Shown piece after piece: positions 51,266 to 63,484 of a stretch of DNA of 64,000 bases. Origin of the DNA: Bacillus sp. Marseille-P3661 (GTDB taxonomy: Bacteria; Bacillota; Bacilli; Bacillales; Bacillaceae_J); the NCBI RefSeq assembly GCF_900240995.1, contig NZ_LT965954.1, forward strand, positions 1 to 64,000, read 5' to 3'. The notes below the pieces were generated by a model that did no database searches, had not been told where the DNA came from, and saw only the letters and a list, made by a program, of their open reading frames with translations. Position numbers and translations under genes: made by a program. Position 1 is the first letter of the stretch; each line of letters opens with the position of its first letter.

Positions 51266-53170
51266 CTACATGACCCTTTTAAAAAGCTTTTCCATTTCAT
51301 AGGTTGAGAAATGCACAATAATGGGTCTACCGTGCGGGCATGTAAACGGATCAGTAGTTGTTCTTAATGTCTCTAATAGCGTAAAAATCTCATCGTTTCG
51401 AAGATGGCGATTTGCTTTTATCGATGCCTTACATGACATCATGATCGCTGCTTCTTCCCGTAATTCTTTTATACTTATTTTTTTCTTATTTATCACTTGT
51501 TGGATGATTTCTTCAATAATTTCTTGCTCGCTGCCATTAGGAAACCACTGTGGATGCGAACGGACGATATAGCTTTGAGAACCAAAAGACTCTAAAAAGA
51601 TTCCGACTTCTTCTAATACGTTCATATGCTCTTCAATAATTAGACATTCATTTTTCGTATATTCTAATGTAAGCGGCAGTAACATTTCTTGCACTTCAGG
51701 TTCTATTTCACCAACTTTTTCCCGAAAAAATTCATATTTAATTCGCTCTTGTGCAGCATGCTGGTCAACTATAAATAAACCTCTATCATTTTGTGCAAGT
51801 ATATATGTTCCATGCATTTGACCAATTGGATATAGCGGCGGAATTCTTTCCTCAGCTTTTAGTGGTTGTTCAACACTCTCCACTATTTCATTATCATCAA
51901 TAAATGCATTTTCTAAATGACTATCATTTTGTTTTTCAGGGGGATTGTCAATAACTTGAACAACGCTATGCTTTTCTATATATGGTTGTACCGTTTCAAA
52001 CATATCAACATCAGTACTTTCTTCAACCTCATATTGTTTTTCATCAGTATCTAAAGCAAATAATGATTGTTTATTCTGTTTTGGTTGATCGGCTAGCTCT
52101 GTTAACCTATGCTCAAATACTAATTGTTGTTGGTCACTAATAGGTTTCTGCGTCTTTTCCTGTTTTTTCACTTCTGGAATTAATCTTTCTTGTCTAAATG
52201 TTTTACGTATGCCTTCTGTTATTAGTTCGCTTAATTCCATTTCTTTGCTCAAACGAACCTCAAGTTTCGATGGATGAACGTTTACATCTACTAGTAAAGG
52301 GTCCATCGTAATGTTTATATAAACAATCGGAAATCGTCCAATTGGCAATAATGTATGATAACCTGCTTGAATTGCCTTTGATAATGCATAATTTTTTATA
52401 TATCTGCCATTAATAATTGTTGAAATATAATTCCTCGATGCGCGTGTTATCTCTGGACGTGCAATCCAACCATTTATTTCGTAATCAATCGTTTGAAATT
52501 TGATTGGAACCATCTGCTTAGCAATAGAAAGTCCATATATTGAAGCAATCACCTGTCGCACATCGCCATTTCCACTTGTGAAAAATAGGCGTTTTCCATT
52601 ATGTGTTAATTGAAACGAAATTTCTGGATGTGCTAATGAAATTCGATTCAAATAATCCGTAATGTTACCTAATTCAGTATGAATTGTTTTCATATACTTT
52701 AGGCGAGCAGGCGTATTAAAAAATAAATTTTTAACGGTAATGTCAGTTCCTTTACGACTATTAGTTGCTTGATGACCTTCGAGTTTCCCGCCATTTAGAT
52801 GAACAAACGTTCCTGCACCTTTCCCTGTACAAGTTTTTAATTCAAGCTCGGAAACAGAGGCAATACTAGGTAGCGCCTCACCTCTAAATCCTAACGTTCG
52901 GATCCGAAATAAATCATTCTCATTTTTTATTTTGCTAGTTGCATGTCTTTCAAAAGCTAATAAACAATCATCTATTTCGATGCCATCACCATTATCAACA
53001 ATACGGATTTCAGATAAACCGGCTTCCTTTACATGCACTTCAATTCTTGTACTATTGGCATCAATTGAATTTTCCACTAACTCCTTGACTACGGACGCAG
53101 GGCGTTCAATAACTTCCCCCGCAGCAATCTTATTTGATAAATGATCTTCTAATTGAATAATTTTACCCAC
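51266..53170 (-). CDS. mutL: DNA mismatch repair endonuclease MutL
   Basis: A 634-residue GHKL ATPase. N-terminal motifs are [30 protein letters not shown]-type ([14 protein letters not shown]) and [20 protein letters not shown]. The C-terminal endonuclease motif [12 protein letters not shown] is present, as expected in bacteria lacking MutH. Other C-terminal Zn sites are CPHGRP and SCKAS. It follows mutS by 15 bp and forms the mutSL operon. Confidence 0.96.
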   Translation of the reverse strand: MGKIIQLEDHLSNKIAAGEVIERPASVVKELVENSIDANSTRIEVHVKEAGLSEIRIVDNGDGIEIDDCLLAFERHATSKIKNENDLFRIRTLGFRGEALPSIASVSELELKTCTGKGAGTFVHLNGGKLEGHQATNSRKGTDITVKNLFFNTPARLKYMKTIHTELGNITDYLNRISLAHPEISFQLTHNGKRLFFTSGNGDVRQVIASIYGLSIAKQMVPIKFQTIDYEINGWIARPEITRASRNYISTIINGRYIKNYALSKAIQAGYHTLLPIGRFPIVYINITMDPLLVDVNVHPSKLEVRLSKEMELSELITEGIRKTFRQERLIPEVKKQEKTQKPISDQQQLVFEHRLTELADQPKQNKQSLFALDTDEKQYEVEESTDVDMFETVQPYIEKHSVVQVIDNPPEKQNDSHLENAFIDDNEIVESVEQPLKAEERIPPLYPIGQMHGTYILAQNDRGLFIVDQHAAQERIKYEFFREKVGEIEPEVQEMLLPLTLEYTKNECLIIEEHMNVLEEVGIFLESFGSQSYIVRSHPQWFPNGSEQEIIEEIIQQVINKKKISIKELREEAAIMMSCKASIKANRHLRNDEIFTLLETLRTTTDPFTCPHGRPIIVHFSTYEMEKLFKRVM

Positions 53171-53185
53171 ATGATCACCTTTGCT

Positions 53186-55807
53186 TTATGATTTAACAAT
53201 CTTCTGTAATTTATATAATTCATTCATTGTGTCTAGTGGAGTCATTTCTAAAAGGTCTATAGATTTCAACTTTTCAATTACTTCTTTTTCAGCCTTATTT
53301 AAACTAGATGTATCACTGGGTGATTCACGTTTAGTTTTTTCTGCAACAAAAAATGTGAGTTGTTCATTCTCCACAACAGGAGCTACATTTTCTTGAGAAG
53401 AATTCTGTGTTGCTTGTTCTTCAAGCTTTTGTAAAATCTCTTTTGCTCGTTGAATTAATTGATCTGGCAACTCCGCAAGTTCTGCAACATGAATGCCATA
53501 GCTTTTATCCGCAGCACCTTCTTCAACCTTATGAAGAAATACTACTCTACCATTTTCTTCAATTGCACGAACATGCACATTTTTCAACTGATTTAATGAA
53601 TTTTCTAATTGTGTCAGCTCATGATAATGAGTAGAAAATAACGTCTTTGCCCCAATCTCATTATGAATATATTCAATGATAGCGTGAGCTAAAGCCATGC
53701 CATCATATGTTGATGTACCACGGCCAATCTCATCTAATAAAATTAAGCTATTTTGCGTTGCCTTCGTAAGTGCATTTTTAGCTTCTAACATTTCCACCAT
53801 AAACGTACTTTGACCAGAAACTAAATCATCAGCCGCACCTATTCTAGTAAACACCTGATCGAAAATTGGTATAATCGCTTCGGTGGCCGGTACATAACAG
53901 CCGATTTGAGCCAAAATTGCAGTAAGGGCAATCTGTCTCATATAAGTGCTTTTACCTGACATATTTGGTCCAGTAATTAATAACATTTCCCGTTCCTGGT
54001 TCATATAACAATCATTTGCAACGTAATCCTGAGAGTTTAGTACTTTCTCAACAACTGGATGTCGGCCATCTTTAATCCATATTTTTCGCTCATTTGAAAA
54101 TGAAGGTTTTGTATATTGATACTGTTCACTAACTTGTGCAAAGCTTTGAAGTACATCTAATTCACTAATAATTTTTGCTAGCGATTGTAATCTAGGTATA
54201 TACTCTTTTACTTTCTCGCGTATTTCAACAAATAAACTATACTCAAGATCCATTATTTTTTCTTCTGCTTCAAGAATAATAGATTCTGTTTCCTTCAATT
54301 CAGGCGTAATAAACCGCTCTGCATTCGCTAACGTTTGCTTTCTTTCATATCGCCCTTCTGGTAGTTGTTGTAAATTTGCTTTCGTAATCTCGATATAATA
54401 ACCGAATATCCGGTTATAACCGATTTTAAGAGATTTAATACCGGTTTCTTGTTTTTCTTTTGCTTCTAACTGGGCGATCCACGTTTTACCGTTCGATACT
54501 GCATCACGATATGAATCTAGTGTCTGATGATATCCATCTCTTATGATATCCCCCTCTTTAATGGATAAAGGCGGGTCTTCTTTGAGTCCATTCTCTAATA
54601 AACTACAAAGAGTTTCACATAAATCAATGTCCTGGATGAGATTTGTACAGTCTGAAGACTCCAGCTTACTTATAATCTCAACGAGTGTAGGTATTTGTTG
54701 TAGTGATTTCTTTAACTGGATAAGATCACGCGCATTTACATTCCCATATGCAACCCGTCCAGATAAACGTTCTAAATCATACACTTGTTTTAAAGTCTCA
54801 CGAAGTTCTTCACGTTCAATAAATTGGTTTAATAATGTTTCTACCATATTTAGCCGATATTCTATATGTGCTTGCTTTATTAATGGACGTTCAATCCATT
54901 GTTTTAATCTTCTTCCACCCATTGCTGTAACTGTTTGATCAAGCAACCATAAAAAAGACCCTTTTTTCCCTTTTGTACGGATTGTTTCAACTAGTTCAAG
55001 ATTTCTCTTTGAATGTATATCTAACTTCATATATTCATCAATTTCATAAAATACTGCTGGCTGCAAATGATCTAGTGATCGTTTTTGTGTCTTAAGTAAA
55101 TAGTGGAGCAAACGACCAAACGTTTGTCTCAACTTAGTTTGTTCGAGGTTTTGTACGGTATGCTCTAATCCATCAGGTATTACTGTATCGTCCTCAATCG
55201 AAATCGTTACATTTACACGATCCTTAAGTTCTTGGATTTGTTCATTTGTTATCTCTGCTGAGGACAGTACAATTTCTTTGGAACCAAGTGTATATACCTC
55301 TCCAATCACATCCAGCCAATCTCCTGTTATCAATGTAACTTGGCTTTCACCTGTTGTTAAATCGGTATAAGCTAGTCCGAAAGATCGATCTTTAAAATCA
55401 GCTATTGTTGCAATATAATTATTTTCTTTTTCCTCAAGGATTTTACCCTGCATGACTGTTCCTGGTGTAATTAGTTGGACAACTTCACGACGAACTACAC
55501 CTTTAGCTTGCTTGGGGTCCTCTACTTGTTCACAAATCGCAACTTTATAGCCCTTTTCTACTAATTGATTAATATAATTTTCAGCAGAGTGGTGCGGTAC
55601 TCCACACATTGGAATTCGTTCTGTAGACCCTCCATCTCTACTTGTTAATGTTATCTCTAATTCCTGCGATGCATTTATTGCATCATCAAAGAACAGTTCA
55701 TAAAAATCACCTAAACGAAAAAATAAAAAGGCATCTTTGTATTGTGCCTTTACGGATAAGTATTGCTGTATCATTGGCGTATATTGTGCCATATATAAAT
55801 CCTCCAT
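53186..55807 (-). CDS. mutS: DNA mismatch recognition protein MutS
   Basis: An 873-residue MutS. The N-terminal mismatch-reading domain has [15 protein letters not shown] (Phe-x-Glu: Phe and Glu stacked against the mispair). The ATPase has Walker [15 protein letters not shown], Walker [17 protein letters not shown] and STHYHELTQ. It binds mismatches and recruits MutL. The longer frame starts [15 protein letters not shown]; the family usually begins near [10 protein letters not shown], so the ATG five codons later is also possible. Confidence 0.96.
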   Translation of the reverse strand: MEDLYMAQYTPMIQQYLSVKAQYKDAFLFFRLGDFYELFFDDAINASQELEITLTSRDGGSTERIPMCGVPHHSAENYINQLVEKGYKVAICEQVEDPKQAKGVVRREVVQLITPGTVMQGKILEEKENNYIATIADFKDRSFGLAYTDLTTGESQVTLITGDWLDVIGEVYTLGSKEIVLSSAEITNEQIQELKDRVNVTISIEDDTVIPDGLEHTVQNLEQTKLRQTFGRLLHYLLKTQKRSLDHLQPAVFYEIDEYMKLDIHSKRNLELVETIRTKGKKGSFLWLLDQTVTAMGGRRLKQWIERPLIKQAHIEYRLNMVETLLNQFIEREELRETLKQVYDLERLSGRVAYGNVNARDLIQLKKSLQQIPTLVEIISKLESSDCTNLIQDIDLCETLCSLLENGLKEDPPLSIKEGDIIRDGYHQTLDSYRDAVSNGKTWIAQLEAKEKQETGIKSLKIGYNRIFGYYIEITKANLQQLPEGRYERKQTLANAERFITPELKETESIILEAEEKIMDLEYSLFVEIREKVKEYIPRLQSLAKIISELDVLQSFAQVSEQYQYTKPSFSNERKIWIKDGRHPVVEKVLNSQDYVANDCYMNQEREMLLITGPNMSGKSTYMRQIALTAILAQIGCYVPATEAIIPIFDQVFTRIGAADDLVSGQSTFMVEMLEAKNALTKATQNSLILLDEIGRGTSTYDGMALAHAIIEYIHNEIGAKTLFSTHYHELTQLENSLNQLKNVHVRAIEENGRVVFLHKVEEGAADKSYGIHVAELAELPDQLIQRAKEILQKLEEQATQNSSQENVAPVVENEQLTFFVAEKTKRESPSDTSSLNKAEKEVIEKLKSIDLLEMTPLDTMNELYKLQKIVKS

Positions 55808-55995
55808 CTATTATGCATATACAAAGTCTAAATTCCTCATGTTTCATATAGATAAATTATATCATTAGAAAAACAATCATTTCATTAATAAAACTAAATT
55901 GTTATATTTTTGTTATAGGTAAAAAGGAAGTTCTTCAAGCAAATCACTAATTTGGAAATTAAACACAATATGAGTATGTAAAATGGAGCACAAAA

Positions 55996-56024
55996 AAACT
56001 AGGAAGTTCTCAACTTCCTAGTTT
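55996..56024 (-). terminator. Terminator of cotE
   Basis: AAACTAGGAAGTT and AACTTCCTAGTTT form a stem (55996-56024) followed by a T-run on the minus strand, overlapping the cotE stop. Confidence 0.8.
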
Positions 56025-56577
56025 ACTCTTCTTCTCCAGCCACTAAAAAGTCTGGATTTAGGTCTTCAAATTCATCGTCACATATTTCCTCGATCTCTTC
56101 TTCACAAACACCTGGGTAAACTTTAACACACACTTTTGTTTCCCCAATAACCTCTGCGATGAATTCTCGCTCAACTTGGACGACTACTTTATTTCCATTT
56201 GGTGAAATGGAACATTCTAAGCAATTTGGTTGTTGCACTACGCGTGCAATAACTTCTAAATCATCACTCACGCAGTTTTCATCTCTTGATGATAAGCGAA
56301 CAACATCTTTATAATGTACAGTTTCAGTTGCGACTTCTGTCTTTGTATTGTCACTAAAAGAATACCATACGTTAATGTCGTAGCACCCTTCAATTTCTAC
56401 ACAATCTCCTACCTTCTTAGCATCATATTCATGGTTAATAATCCAACAACCTAGAATACTAGTAGGTCTGTGAGAAGGTGAAATTGTGTGTGTACATTGA
56501 GTAAACTTTCGTCCTTTACCGATTACTGCTTTTGTGATTATCTCTCTAAATTGAAAATCATGCTCTTTATTTTTCAT
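56023..56577 (-). CDS. cotE: Outer spore coat morphogenetic protein CotE
   Basis: A 184-residue protein matching Cot[61 protein letters not shown] and an acidic C-terminal tail ([19 protein letters not shown]). It builds the outer spore coat around the forespore and is made in the mother cell under sigma-E/K. It lies between mutS and ricA as in B. subtilis. Ribosome site AGGAGG. Confidence 0.93.
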   Translation of the reverse strand: MKNKEHDFQFREIITKAVIGKGRKFTQCTHTISPSHRPTSILGCWIINHEYDAKKVGDCVEIEGCYDINVWYSFSDNTKTEVATETVHYKDVVRLSSRDENCVSDDLEVIARVVQQPNCLECSISPNGNKVVVQVEREFIAEVIGETKVCVKVYPGVCEEEIEEICDDEFEDLNPDFLVAGEEE

Positions 56578-56828
56578 ATGAGCACTACCTCCTCATTCTT
56601 ATCTTCCATTTCATCCTATGCAGGGCGAATGACTAGTGTGCAAAAAAATCTTTTTACAATTCATGTTGGCCGTTACTTCATTCTATGCACAGGTACAGAG
56701 ATATGTGCCCATTTTCAATTTATTTTTATTGAGACAACCTTTTTATTTAATAAAGTGATTTTCTTATGTGAGACACTGATCATCGATATAATATGCAACG
56801 CTATTCGATATAGAATGTCAAGATAAAA

Positions 56829-56855
56829 TAAAAAACACCCCTTTGGGTGCTTTTT
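56829..56855 (-). terminator. Terminator of ricA
   Basis: AAAAACACCC and GGGTGCTTTTT pair around CTTT (56829-56855), with a T-run on the minus strand, directly after the ricA stop at 56860. Confidence 0.85.
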
Positions 56856-56859
56856 ATTT

Positions 56860-57279
56860 TTACTCGTGATGACATTGAGGTTTTGAGCCTGTTTCTCCAG
56901 CTAATAGATCTCCACCAGTAGACAATATAATCTCATCAGTGACTGTTTTTGAGATCGTACTTGAAACTAATTGTAATAAATCATTCACTTCTGTTTGCGA
57001 TTGTTTGAACTCTCCCACAACTGGGATACTATCTAATTCCGCCATTAATGCCTCTATCTTATCTTCGACCTTTTTTAGAGCTTCTGGCTTATTATAATGT
57101 TGAAAGTTAACTGCTTGTTTTTGGTAACTTTTAATGTCTTTCATGATGCGATCTACTTTTTCATTTTTATTAATTGCAGCCTCAGCACGCTTGAAAAATT
57201 CTACCTCTTCAGTTTCAGCAATTAATTTTGCTAGTTCTTCTGCCTTCTTAACAACTTCTGACTTTGTATACTTAGCCAT
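56860..57279 (-). CDS. ricA: RicA (YmcA) regulator, Y-complex/RNase Y specificity subunit
   Basis: A 139-residue helical protein ([40 protein letters not shown]). YmcA, YlbF and YaaT form a complex carrying iron-sulfur clusters that steers RNase Y and is needed for biofilm, competence and sporulation. The C-terminal Cys (PQCHHE) fits a cluster ligand. It overlaps the end of miaB by 8 bp and is coupled to it. Confidence 0.9.
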   Translation of the reverse strand: MAKYTKSEVVKKAEELAKLIAETEEVEFFKRAEAAINKNEKVDRIMKDIKSYQKQAVNFQHYNKPEALKKVEDKIEALMAELDSIPVVGEFKQSQTEVNDLLQLVSSTISKTVTDEIILSTGGDLLAGETGSKPQCHHE

Positions 57280-58819
57280 TGTATGTTACCCCCATTACTT
57301 CTTCTACCATTTCTCCATCTAAACTCCATGTTTTTGCACTAGTTATTTTTACTTTTACAATTTGACCAATCACTGACTTTGGTGCCTTGAAATTCACAAG
57401 TTTATTTTTTCTTGTATAACCAGCTAAGACATCAGGATTATTTTTACTTTCACCTTCAACTAGAACTTCCACAATTTGGTCTTGATATTGCTTATTTTTC
57501 TTTGCTGAAATTTCATTTACAAGATCGTTTAATCGTTGTAGGCGTTCTTTTTTTACTTCTAGCGGAACATTATCTTCCATTTTAGCGGCAGGTGTTCCTT
57601 CACGTGGTGAATAAATAAAGGTATACGCACTGTCATATTCCACTTCTCGATATAATGACATCGTTTCTTCAAATTGTTCATCCGTTTCATTAGGGAAACC
57701 AACAATAATGTCAGTTGTTAAGCTAGCATTTGGAATCGCTGCTTTTATTTTCCGGACAAGTTCTAAATATTGTTCACGATTATATTTACGAGTCATTAAT
57801 TTTAATACTTCAGAGCTACCTGATTGAACAGGCAGATGAATATGATCCATTAAATTTCCACCTTTTGCAAGCACTTCAATTAAATGATCATCAAAATCAC
57901 GTGGGTGACTTGTTGTGAAACGAATACGTGGAATATCAATTTTTCTAAGCTCGTCCATTAAATCTCCAAGACCATACTTGATATCCTCAAAATCTTTTCC
58001 GTAAGCATTAACGTTTTGCCCTAATAATGTAATTTCCTTATATCCTAAACGCGCTAAGTGACGTACCTCTTCTATAATATCTTCAGGACGACGGCTACGT
58101 TCTTTTCCTCTTGTATAAGGTACAATACAGTACGTACAGAACTTATCACAGCCGTACATAATGTTTACCCAGCCTTTAATATTTCCTTTACGAACTTTTG
58201 GCAGGTTTTCAACAACATCGCCTTCTTTTGACCAAACTTCAACAACCATTTCTTTGCCAAACATTGCTTCTTTTAGCAGGTATGGCAACCGATGAATATT
58301 GTGAGTTCCAAAGATCAAGTCGATATGATGATGTTTTTGAAGAATTTTATTTACTACTGATTCTTCTTGTGACATACAGCCGCAAACACCTAAAATCAGA
58401 TCAGGCTTTTCTCTTTTCAAAGGCTTTAGATGTCCTATTTCGCCAAACACTTTGTTCTCTGCATTTTCACGAATTGCGCAAGTGTTTAATAAGATTATAT
58501 CTGCATCATTTGTTGAATCAGTACTTTCAAAGCCTAACTGAGTTAATATTCCTGCCATTATTTCAGTATCATGTTCATTCATTTGACAGCCATAAGTTCG
58601 AATATAAAATTTCTTGTTTTCTCCGATACCAATCATATCCTCAGGAATGTCAAAATCGCGATGTACTGTTACATCTTCCTTACCACGTTTTTTTGCATCC
58701 TTTAATGAAGGTGGTTGGTAAGTAGTTTCAAAGAATTTTGCATAATCCTTGGCGGATTTTTTGTCCGAAGAATTACTTCCATTGATTTGTTGACTTTCTA
58801 AACGTTGTTTTTCGTTCAT
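57272..58819 (-). CDS. miaB: tRNA-2-methylthio-N6-dimethylallyladenosine synthase MiaB
   Basis: A 515-residue radical-SAM methylthiotransferase. The N-terminal MTTase domain holds cysteines in [21 protein letters not shown] and [10 protein letters not shown]. The radical-SAM motif is [16 protein letters not shown]. The C-terminal TRAM domain binds tRNA. It puts a methylthio group on the adenosine modified by MiaA. Confidence 0.96.
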   Translation of the reverse strand: MNEKQRLESQQINGSNSSDKKSAKDYAKFFETTYQPPSLKDAKKRGKEDVTVHRDFDIPEDMIGIGENKKFYIRTYGCQMNEHDTEIMAGILTQLGFESTDSTNDADIILLNTCAIRENAENKVFGEIGHLKPLKREKPDLILGVCGCMSQEESVVNKILQKHHHIDLIFGTHNIHRLPYLLKEAMFGKEMVVEVWSKEGDVVENLPKVRKGNIKGWVNIMYGCDKFCTYCIVPYTRGKERSRRPEDIIEEVRHLARLGYKEITLLGQNVNAYGKDFEDIKYGLGDLMDELRKIDIPRIRFTTSHPRDFDDHLIEVLAKGGNLMDHIHLPVQSGSSEVLKLMTRKYNREQYLELVRKIKAAIPNASLTTDIIVGFPNETDEQFEETMSLYREVEYDSAYTFIYSPREGTPAAKMEDNVPLEVKKERLQRLNDLVNEISAKKNKQYQDQIVEVLVEGESKNNPDVLAGYTRKNKLVNFKAPKSVIGQIVKVKITSAKTWSLDGEMVEEVMGVTYNG

Positions 58820-59207
58820 GAAAATCTCCTTCCTGTTTAATTTTTTTGTATAATAAATACACCAATTACATAGTATATATCTTTAAAGTAAAATTAACAA
58901 TAGCGCTTGTCACATCGCAAAAAAATTCCACATCACTATGTTATTTTAAATTACTTACTCAGTTTAACATGAAACTAATAATGTTGTAACTATTACTCTT
59001 CTAAACATCATTGCCATTTTATTATTTCTTAATCAACAACAAATGGTGAGAGGAACAGTCTTTTTCCTTAATGACTTCTGGACAATTCGTTTATTAATTA
59101 CGACAAATGACGATGTATTTCCTTATATTTTAATACTTTGATTAAGTTAAACTTTCTTAAGGTAAAAAATAAACCGCCTAAGAAGATCTTAGGCGGTTGG
59201 ACGAATA
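58820..59207. other. 388-bp gap between korB and miaB
   Basis: There is no gene. The korB terminator (59172-59198) lies at its right end. The rest is AT-rich and should contain the miaB promoter; nothing else is recognised. Confidence 0.5.
59172..59198 (-). terminator. Terminator of korB
   Basis: AACCGCCTAAG and CTTAGGCGGTT (59172-59198) form a perfect stem, followed by TTATTTTTTACC on the minus strand, 10 bp past the korB stop. Confidence 0.85.
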
Positions 59208-60074
59208 TTACATAAATTCTTTAACTAATTCATTAAATTTAGCTTCGTCAAGAGTTAAATCAGCATGTACAAGTGGTTTTTCACTAAATCCAGGGATTAG
59301 CTCTTGATATGACTGTTGATCCTTATTTTGATAGATCAATCCAGTTACTAAACCGCTCTTTTCCATAAGCGTTTGCATTGCTTGCATACGGTTAGCTGGA
59401 TCATATCCTTCTACATCGCTAAGTTTTGTTAAATTCTCTTTAAACCAGTCATATGTGTTAACTTTGTTATAAGTCACACATGGACTAAATACATTAATTA
59501 AAGAGAATCCTTCATGCTTAATACCTTCTTCAATTAATGAAGTTAACTCTTTTAAATCACTAGAGAAACTTTGAGCAACGAAAGTAGCTCCTGCAGTTAA
59601 TGCCATTTCCATTGGTGATAATGCAGATTCAATAGAGCCTTTTGGAGTACTCTTCGTTTTAAATCCTTTTGCACTACGTGGTGAAGTTTGACCTTTTGTT
59701 AATCCGTAAATTTGGTTATCCATTACAATATATGTAACGTTAATATTACGGCGGATTGCATGGATTGTATGTCCCATACCAATCGCAAAGCCATCTCCGT
59801 CACCACCGGCAGCAATAACAGTTAAATCCTTGTTTGCCATTTTCACGCCTTGTGCAATTGGAAGAGAGCGACCATGAATACCATGAACACCATATGAATT
59901 GATGTATCCAGATATTCTTCCAGAACAACCGATACCAGAAATAACGGCTAAATCTTGAGGTTCTACCCCAACATTTGCAACAGCACGTTGAATCGCAGCT
60001 TGAACTGAGAAATCGCCACAACCTGGGCACCAGTTAGGTTTCACATTATTACGAAAATCTTTAAATGTTGCCAT
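59208..60074 (-). CDS. korB: 2-oxoacid:ferredoxin oxidoreductase beta subunit
   Basis: A 288-residue thiamine-diphosphate subunit. Motifs are NWCPGCGDFSVQ (iron-sulfur Cys), GIGCSGRISG, HGRSLPIAQGVKMAN, GGDGDGFAIG (the GDG of the thiamine site) and NQIYGLTKGQTSPRS. With KorA it oxidatively decarboxylates a 2-oxoacid, most often 2-oxoglutarate, and reduces ferredoxin. It begins 3 bp after korA and forms a two-gene operon. Confidence 0.93.
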   Translation of the reverse strand: MATFKDFRNNVKPNWCPGCGDFSVQAAIQRAVANVGVEPQDLAVISGIGCSGRISGYINSYGVHGIHGRSLPIAQGVKMANKDLTVIAAGGDGDGFAIGMGHTIHAIRRNINVTYIVMDNQIYGLTKGQTSPRSAKGFKTKSTPKGSIESALSPMEMALTAGATFVAQSFSSDLKELTSLIEEGIKHEGFSLINVFSPCVTYNKVNTYDWFKENLTKLSDVEGYDPANRMQAMQTLMEKSGLVTGLIYQNKDQQSYQELIPGFSEKPLVHADLTLDEAKFNELVKEFM

Positions 60075-60076
60075 TT

Positions 60077-61816
60077 TTATAACAACTCCTTAATTCTGTT
60101 GTAAATTTCACTAGGTAGGAATGGATCGCCATCATATTTAAGGATGCTTGCTACCTTGTCGTGATTTCCTACGTTTAACTTAAGGATTTGTGTTAACTGT
60201 GCCGTACCATTGTATTCTACTACTACTACTTTCTTAGCAGAGTCTACTAGTGGCTTGATCTCTTCTGTTGGGAATGGATGTACTAAACGAATATGAGCAT
60301 GATTTACTTTTAGACCATCATTCTCAAGACGAGTCATCGCTTCTTCAATACCACCACGAGTAGAGTTAAATCCAACTACAAGCACGTCAGCTTCATCGTG
60401 CTTAACATTCTTATGAACAGCATCTTTAAACTTAAGGTTGCTTAATTTGCGTAGACGCTTGTCCATTTGTGCTTGACGATTTTGCGAACTTTCAGAAGGT
60501 TTACCAGTTTCATTATGTTCAACACCTGTAACATGATGAATACCATTTTTCATACCTGGTACAACACGAGGTGAAATACCATCATCAGTTACTTCATAAC
60601 GCTTAAAGTATTCTTTATTTTCAATCTCAGGTAATTGAGCATTAAGGTCTAACTTACCACGACGAATTTCAATGTTCTTGTAATCTAAAGGCTCAACTGT
60701 TTGTTTACCTAATGAGATTTGCAGGTCTGTTAATAAAATAACAGGACATTGATATTCTTCAGCAATATTTAAAGCTTCAACTGCATAGTAGAATGCTTCT
60801 TGAACTGTACTTGGTGCAAGTACAACTTTAGGAACATCACCATGAGTACCATAAATCATTGCCATTAAGTCGGATTGCTCTATTTTAGTTGGTAGACCTG
60901 TACTTGGGCCACCACGTTGTGTATCAACAACTACCAGTGGAGTTTCAGTCATTCCTGAAAGACCGATCGCTTCCATCATTAATGAAAGACCTGGTCCTGC
61001 TGATGCAGTAATTGCACGAACACCTGCATAGTTTGAACCAATCGCCATTGTACAAGCTGCGATTTCATCTTCTGTTTGAATTACAGTTCCGCCGAAATCA
61101 GGCAGCTTTTTAATTAAGTACTCCATAATCTCAGATGCTGGCGTAATTGGATATGCCGGCATAAAACGTACACCACCAGCTAAAAATCCTAATGCAATTG
61201 CATCGTTTCCGATCATGAATAGACGTTGTTTTCCGTCTGCTTTTTCTAGCTCCATTGTAGATAAATTAGAACCTGCTTGGTTTTTAATATATTCATAGCC
61301 CTGCTTGATGGCTTCCATATTTTTATCAACAACTTGTTGACCTTTACGTCCAAATATTTCTTGAACTACGTCTCTGTACGTTTCAATATCTAAATCAAGA
61401 ATCGCACTTGATGAACCGATAGCCACCATATTTTTCATTAATGAAGTACCTAACTCTGTAGCGATTTCAGTAAATGGAACCGCATACAACGTTACATTAC
61501 TATTTTCAGGTATTTTTGGTTCGAACTTCGCATCGGCGATAACTACACCACCATCACGTAATTCATGGAAGTTCACATCAATTGTTTCTTGATCAAATGC
61601 AACTAATACATCTAAATCATCAGATATTGAGCGAACTTGGGTTGTACTTACGCGAATTTTATTGTTGGTGTGACCACCTTTGATTCGGGAAGAAAAGTGG
61701 CGATAACCGTATAAATAGTATCCTAAACGATTAAGCGCAATCGAGAAAATTTCTCCAGTACTTTCGATACCTTCCCCTTGTTGTCCTCCAACTTTCCATG
61801 AAAGTTGATTGATCAT
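60077..61816 (-). CDS. korA: 2-oxoacid:ferredoxin oxidoreductase alpha-gamma fusion subunit
   Basis: A 579-residue protein. The first 190 residues are the gamma domain (GGQQGEGIESTGEIFSIALN, FSSRIKGGHTNNKIRV), fused to the alpha domain (PAYPITPASEIMEYL, DEIAACTMAIGSNYAGVRAI). It provides the 2-oxoacid substrate site. Such fusions are typical in Bacillaceae. It supplies reduced ferredoxin, which the AOR at 15082 may also generate or use. Confidence 0.93.
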   Translation of the reverse strand: MINQLSWKVGGQQGEGIESTGEIFSIALNRLGYYLYGYRHFSSRIKGGHTNNKIRVSTTQVRSISDDLDVLVAFDQETIDVNFHELRDGGVVIADAKFEPKIPENSNVTLYAVPFTEIATELGTSLMKNMVAIGSSSAILDLDIETYRDVVQEIFGRKGQQVVDKNMEAIKQGYEYIKNQAGSNLSTMELEKADGKQRLFMIGNDAIALGFLAGGVRFMPAYPITPASEIMEYLIKKLPDFGGTVIQTEDEIAACTMAIGSNYAGVRAITASAGPGLSLMMEAIGLSGMTETPLVVVDTQRGGPSTGLPTKIEQSDLMAMIYGTHGDVPKVVLAPSTVQEAFYYAVEALNIAEEYQCPVILLTDLQISLGKQTVEPLDYKNIEIRRGKLDLNAQLPEIENKEYFKRYEVTDDGISPRVVPGMKNGIHHVTGVEHNETGKPSESSQNRQAQMDKRLRKLSNLKFKDAVHKNVKHDEADVLVVGFNSTRGGIEEAMTRLENDGLKVNHAHIRLVHPFPTEEIKPLVDSAKKVVVVEYNGTAQLTQILKLNVGNHDKVASILKYDGDPFLPSEIYNRIKELL

Positions 61817-62042
61817 TTTTTACACCCCTTTGAAATACATCCTTAGTCATATTGTACGATAACTTATTAGTGTAGTACATTTCCAATAAAATCTAATTTT
61901 AAGACTGATAAAATAATATAAATAGAAATATGATTTTTTCCGGAAGGGTACTAAACGACTTTTATTCTAGTCCTATAAAACAAAAAAAGCAACCCCTAAA
62001 CACTCATTTTTGACAAATTTGTGTATAAAAATTCTGATAGCC

Positions 62043-62981
62043 TTAATTTGGAAAATGTTCAACAAAATTTTGTAGACATATTCTATAAATCTGCTCATCT
62101 TTGAAGTGTTTTTGAAGTTCATTTAGCAAATTCTGATAACATCCATAATGTTCCAATCCTTGAATAGTATCATCAATCCCATCAAAGTCTGATCCTAACC
62201 CGAGATTAGTTTCTCCTCCAAGTGCAAAAATGTAATCTATATGTTTTATTATGTCACTTATTGTTGTATGTTCATAATCTTTACTTAAAAAATATGGGAC
62301 GAACGTAATACCAATCATTCCATCCTTTTTAATCAGTGCTTTAATCTGGTCATCTCTTAAATTTCTTGGATGGTTAAATAAAGAATAGACATTAGAATGA
62401 GATGCGATCGGATAGTGGGCGATTTCAATTGTATCCCAAAAAGATCTTTCATTTAAGTGTGATACGTCAGTCCATATTTTCAGTTGATTATTTAATTCTA
62501 CAATCTTCTTACCAAATAAAGTAAGGCCTGCATTCCTCGTTTCAAGTGCCCCATCTGCCACAGCATTTGCATAATTCCATGTCAAACCGACAGAACGGAC
62601 TCCTAAGCGATATAAAGTCTTTAGCTTGGTTATATCATGGCCGATTGCATCGCAGCCTTCTAACGTTAAAATAGCCCCAATTTCATTATCTTTAAGGTCA
62701 CTTATGTCCCTTTTATTTAATATTAATTTTATTTGTTTAAATTTGTTTATTATTTTATCGTAAAAAATATCTACCATCTCGAGGGCTACATTAAATCTTT
62801 CACTATGATTAACACTTTCGGGAATATATATTGCAAAGCATTGAACTTTTCCTCCAGCTTGTTTCATGTAATTAAGATTTACGTGTAAAGCATTACTATC
62901 TTCAAAAGAAAGATTGGGATTGAGCCACATTTTGTACAGAACATCACAATGTGCATCAAATATTTTTGCCAAAAAACACAC
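62043..62981 (-). CDS. Membrane dipeptidase (peptidase M19 family)
   Basis: A 312-residue zinc dipeptidase of the renal dipeptidase family. The metal ligands appear in IFDAHCDVLYKMW (His-x-Asp), EGCDAIG (Glu), SHSNVYSLFNHPRNL (His) and GSDFDG. In bacilli it is found between spoVS and the kor genes. It may degrade dipeptides or cyclic dipeptides. Ribosome site GTAGGTGTG is weak. Confidence 0.88.
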   Translation of the reverse strand: MCFLAKIFDAHCDVLYKMWLNPNLSFEDSNALHVNLNYMKQAGGKVQCFAIYIPESVNHSERFNVALEMVDIFYDKIINKFKQIKLILNKRDISDLKDNEIGAILTLEGCDAIGHDITKLKTLYRLGVRSVGLTWNYANAVADGALETRNAGLTLFGKKIVELNNQLKIWTDVSHLNERSFWDTIEIAHYPIASHSNVYSLFNHPRNLRDDQIKALIKKDGMIGITFVPYFLSKDYEHTTISDIIKHIDYIFALGGETNLGLGSDFDGIDDTIQGLEHYGCYQNLLNELQKHFKDEQIYRICLQNFVEHFPN

Positions 62982-63056
62982 CTACCAATCATTAAATATT
63001 TGAAATGCAACAACTTTTTTCCAATATGTCCAATATATTTATATACAGTACAAAAT

Positions 63057-63089
63057 AACCTGTTTATTCAAAGGAGAACAAACAGGTTA
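63057..63089 (-). terminator. Terminator of spoVS
   Basis: AACCTGTTT and AAACAGGTT (63057-63089) form a stem followed by ATTTTG on the minus strand, 26 bp past the spoVS stop. Confidence 0.7.
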
Positions 63090-63114
63090 ATTAGTTTTCA
63101 TATTCGGTTTATTT

Positions 63115-63375
63115 TTATCGAGGTTCAACAATCAATTTAATAGCTGTACGTTCCTCACCGTCTATTAAAATATCTGTAAAAGCAGGAATACATATTAAAT
63201 CTACTCCACTTGGTGCGACAAATCCTCTTGCGATCGCTACTGCCTTTACCGCTTGATTAAGTGCACCCGCTCCAATTGCTTGGATCTCAGCAGCTCCACG
63301 TTCACGTAAAACTCCTGCAAGTGCTCCAGCTACAGAATTAGGATTAGATTTTGCTGAAACTTTTAATATTTCCAT
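63115..63375 (-). CDS. spoVS: Stage V sporulation protein S
   Basis: An 86-residue protein starting MEILKVSAKSNPNSVAGALA, with AIGAGALNQAVKAVAIARGF, nearly identical over its length to the very conserved SpoVS family. It influences progression through sporulation and cell separation. The ATG at 63375 follows AAGGAGG; the longer frame starting 30 bp earlier is unlikely. Confidence 0.96.
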   Translation of the reverse strand: MEILKVSAKSNPNSVAGALAGVLRERGAAEIQAIGAGALNQAVKAVAIARGFVAPSGVDLICIPAFTDILIDGEERTAIKLIVEPR

Positions 63376-63484
63376 TCCTGGTTCCTCCTTGTATGAATAA
63401 ATCATTCCTCTCCATACTTATATTCACGAAATTACCAGTTATTCCTGCTAACTTTCAGATTATTTTTCGAAAAACTTTTAAAAT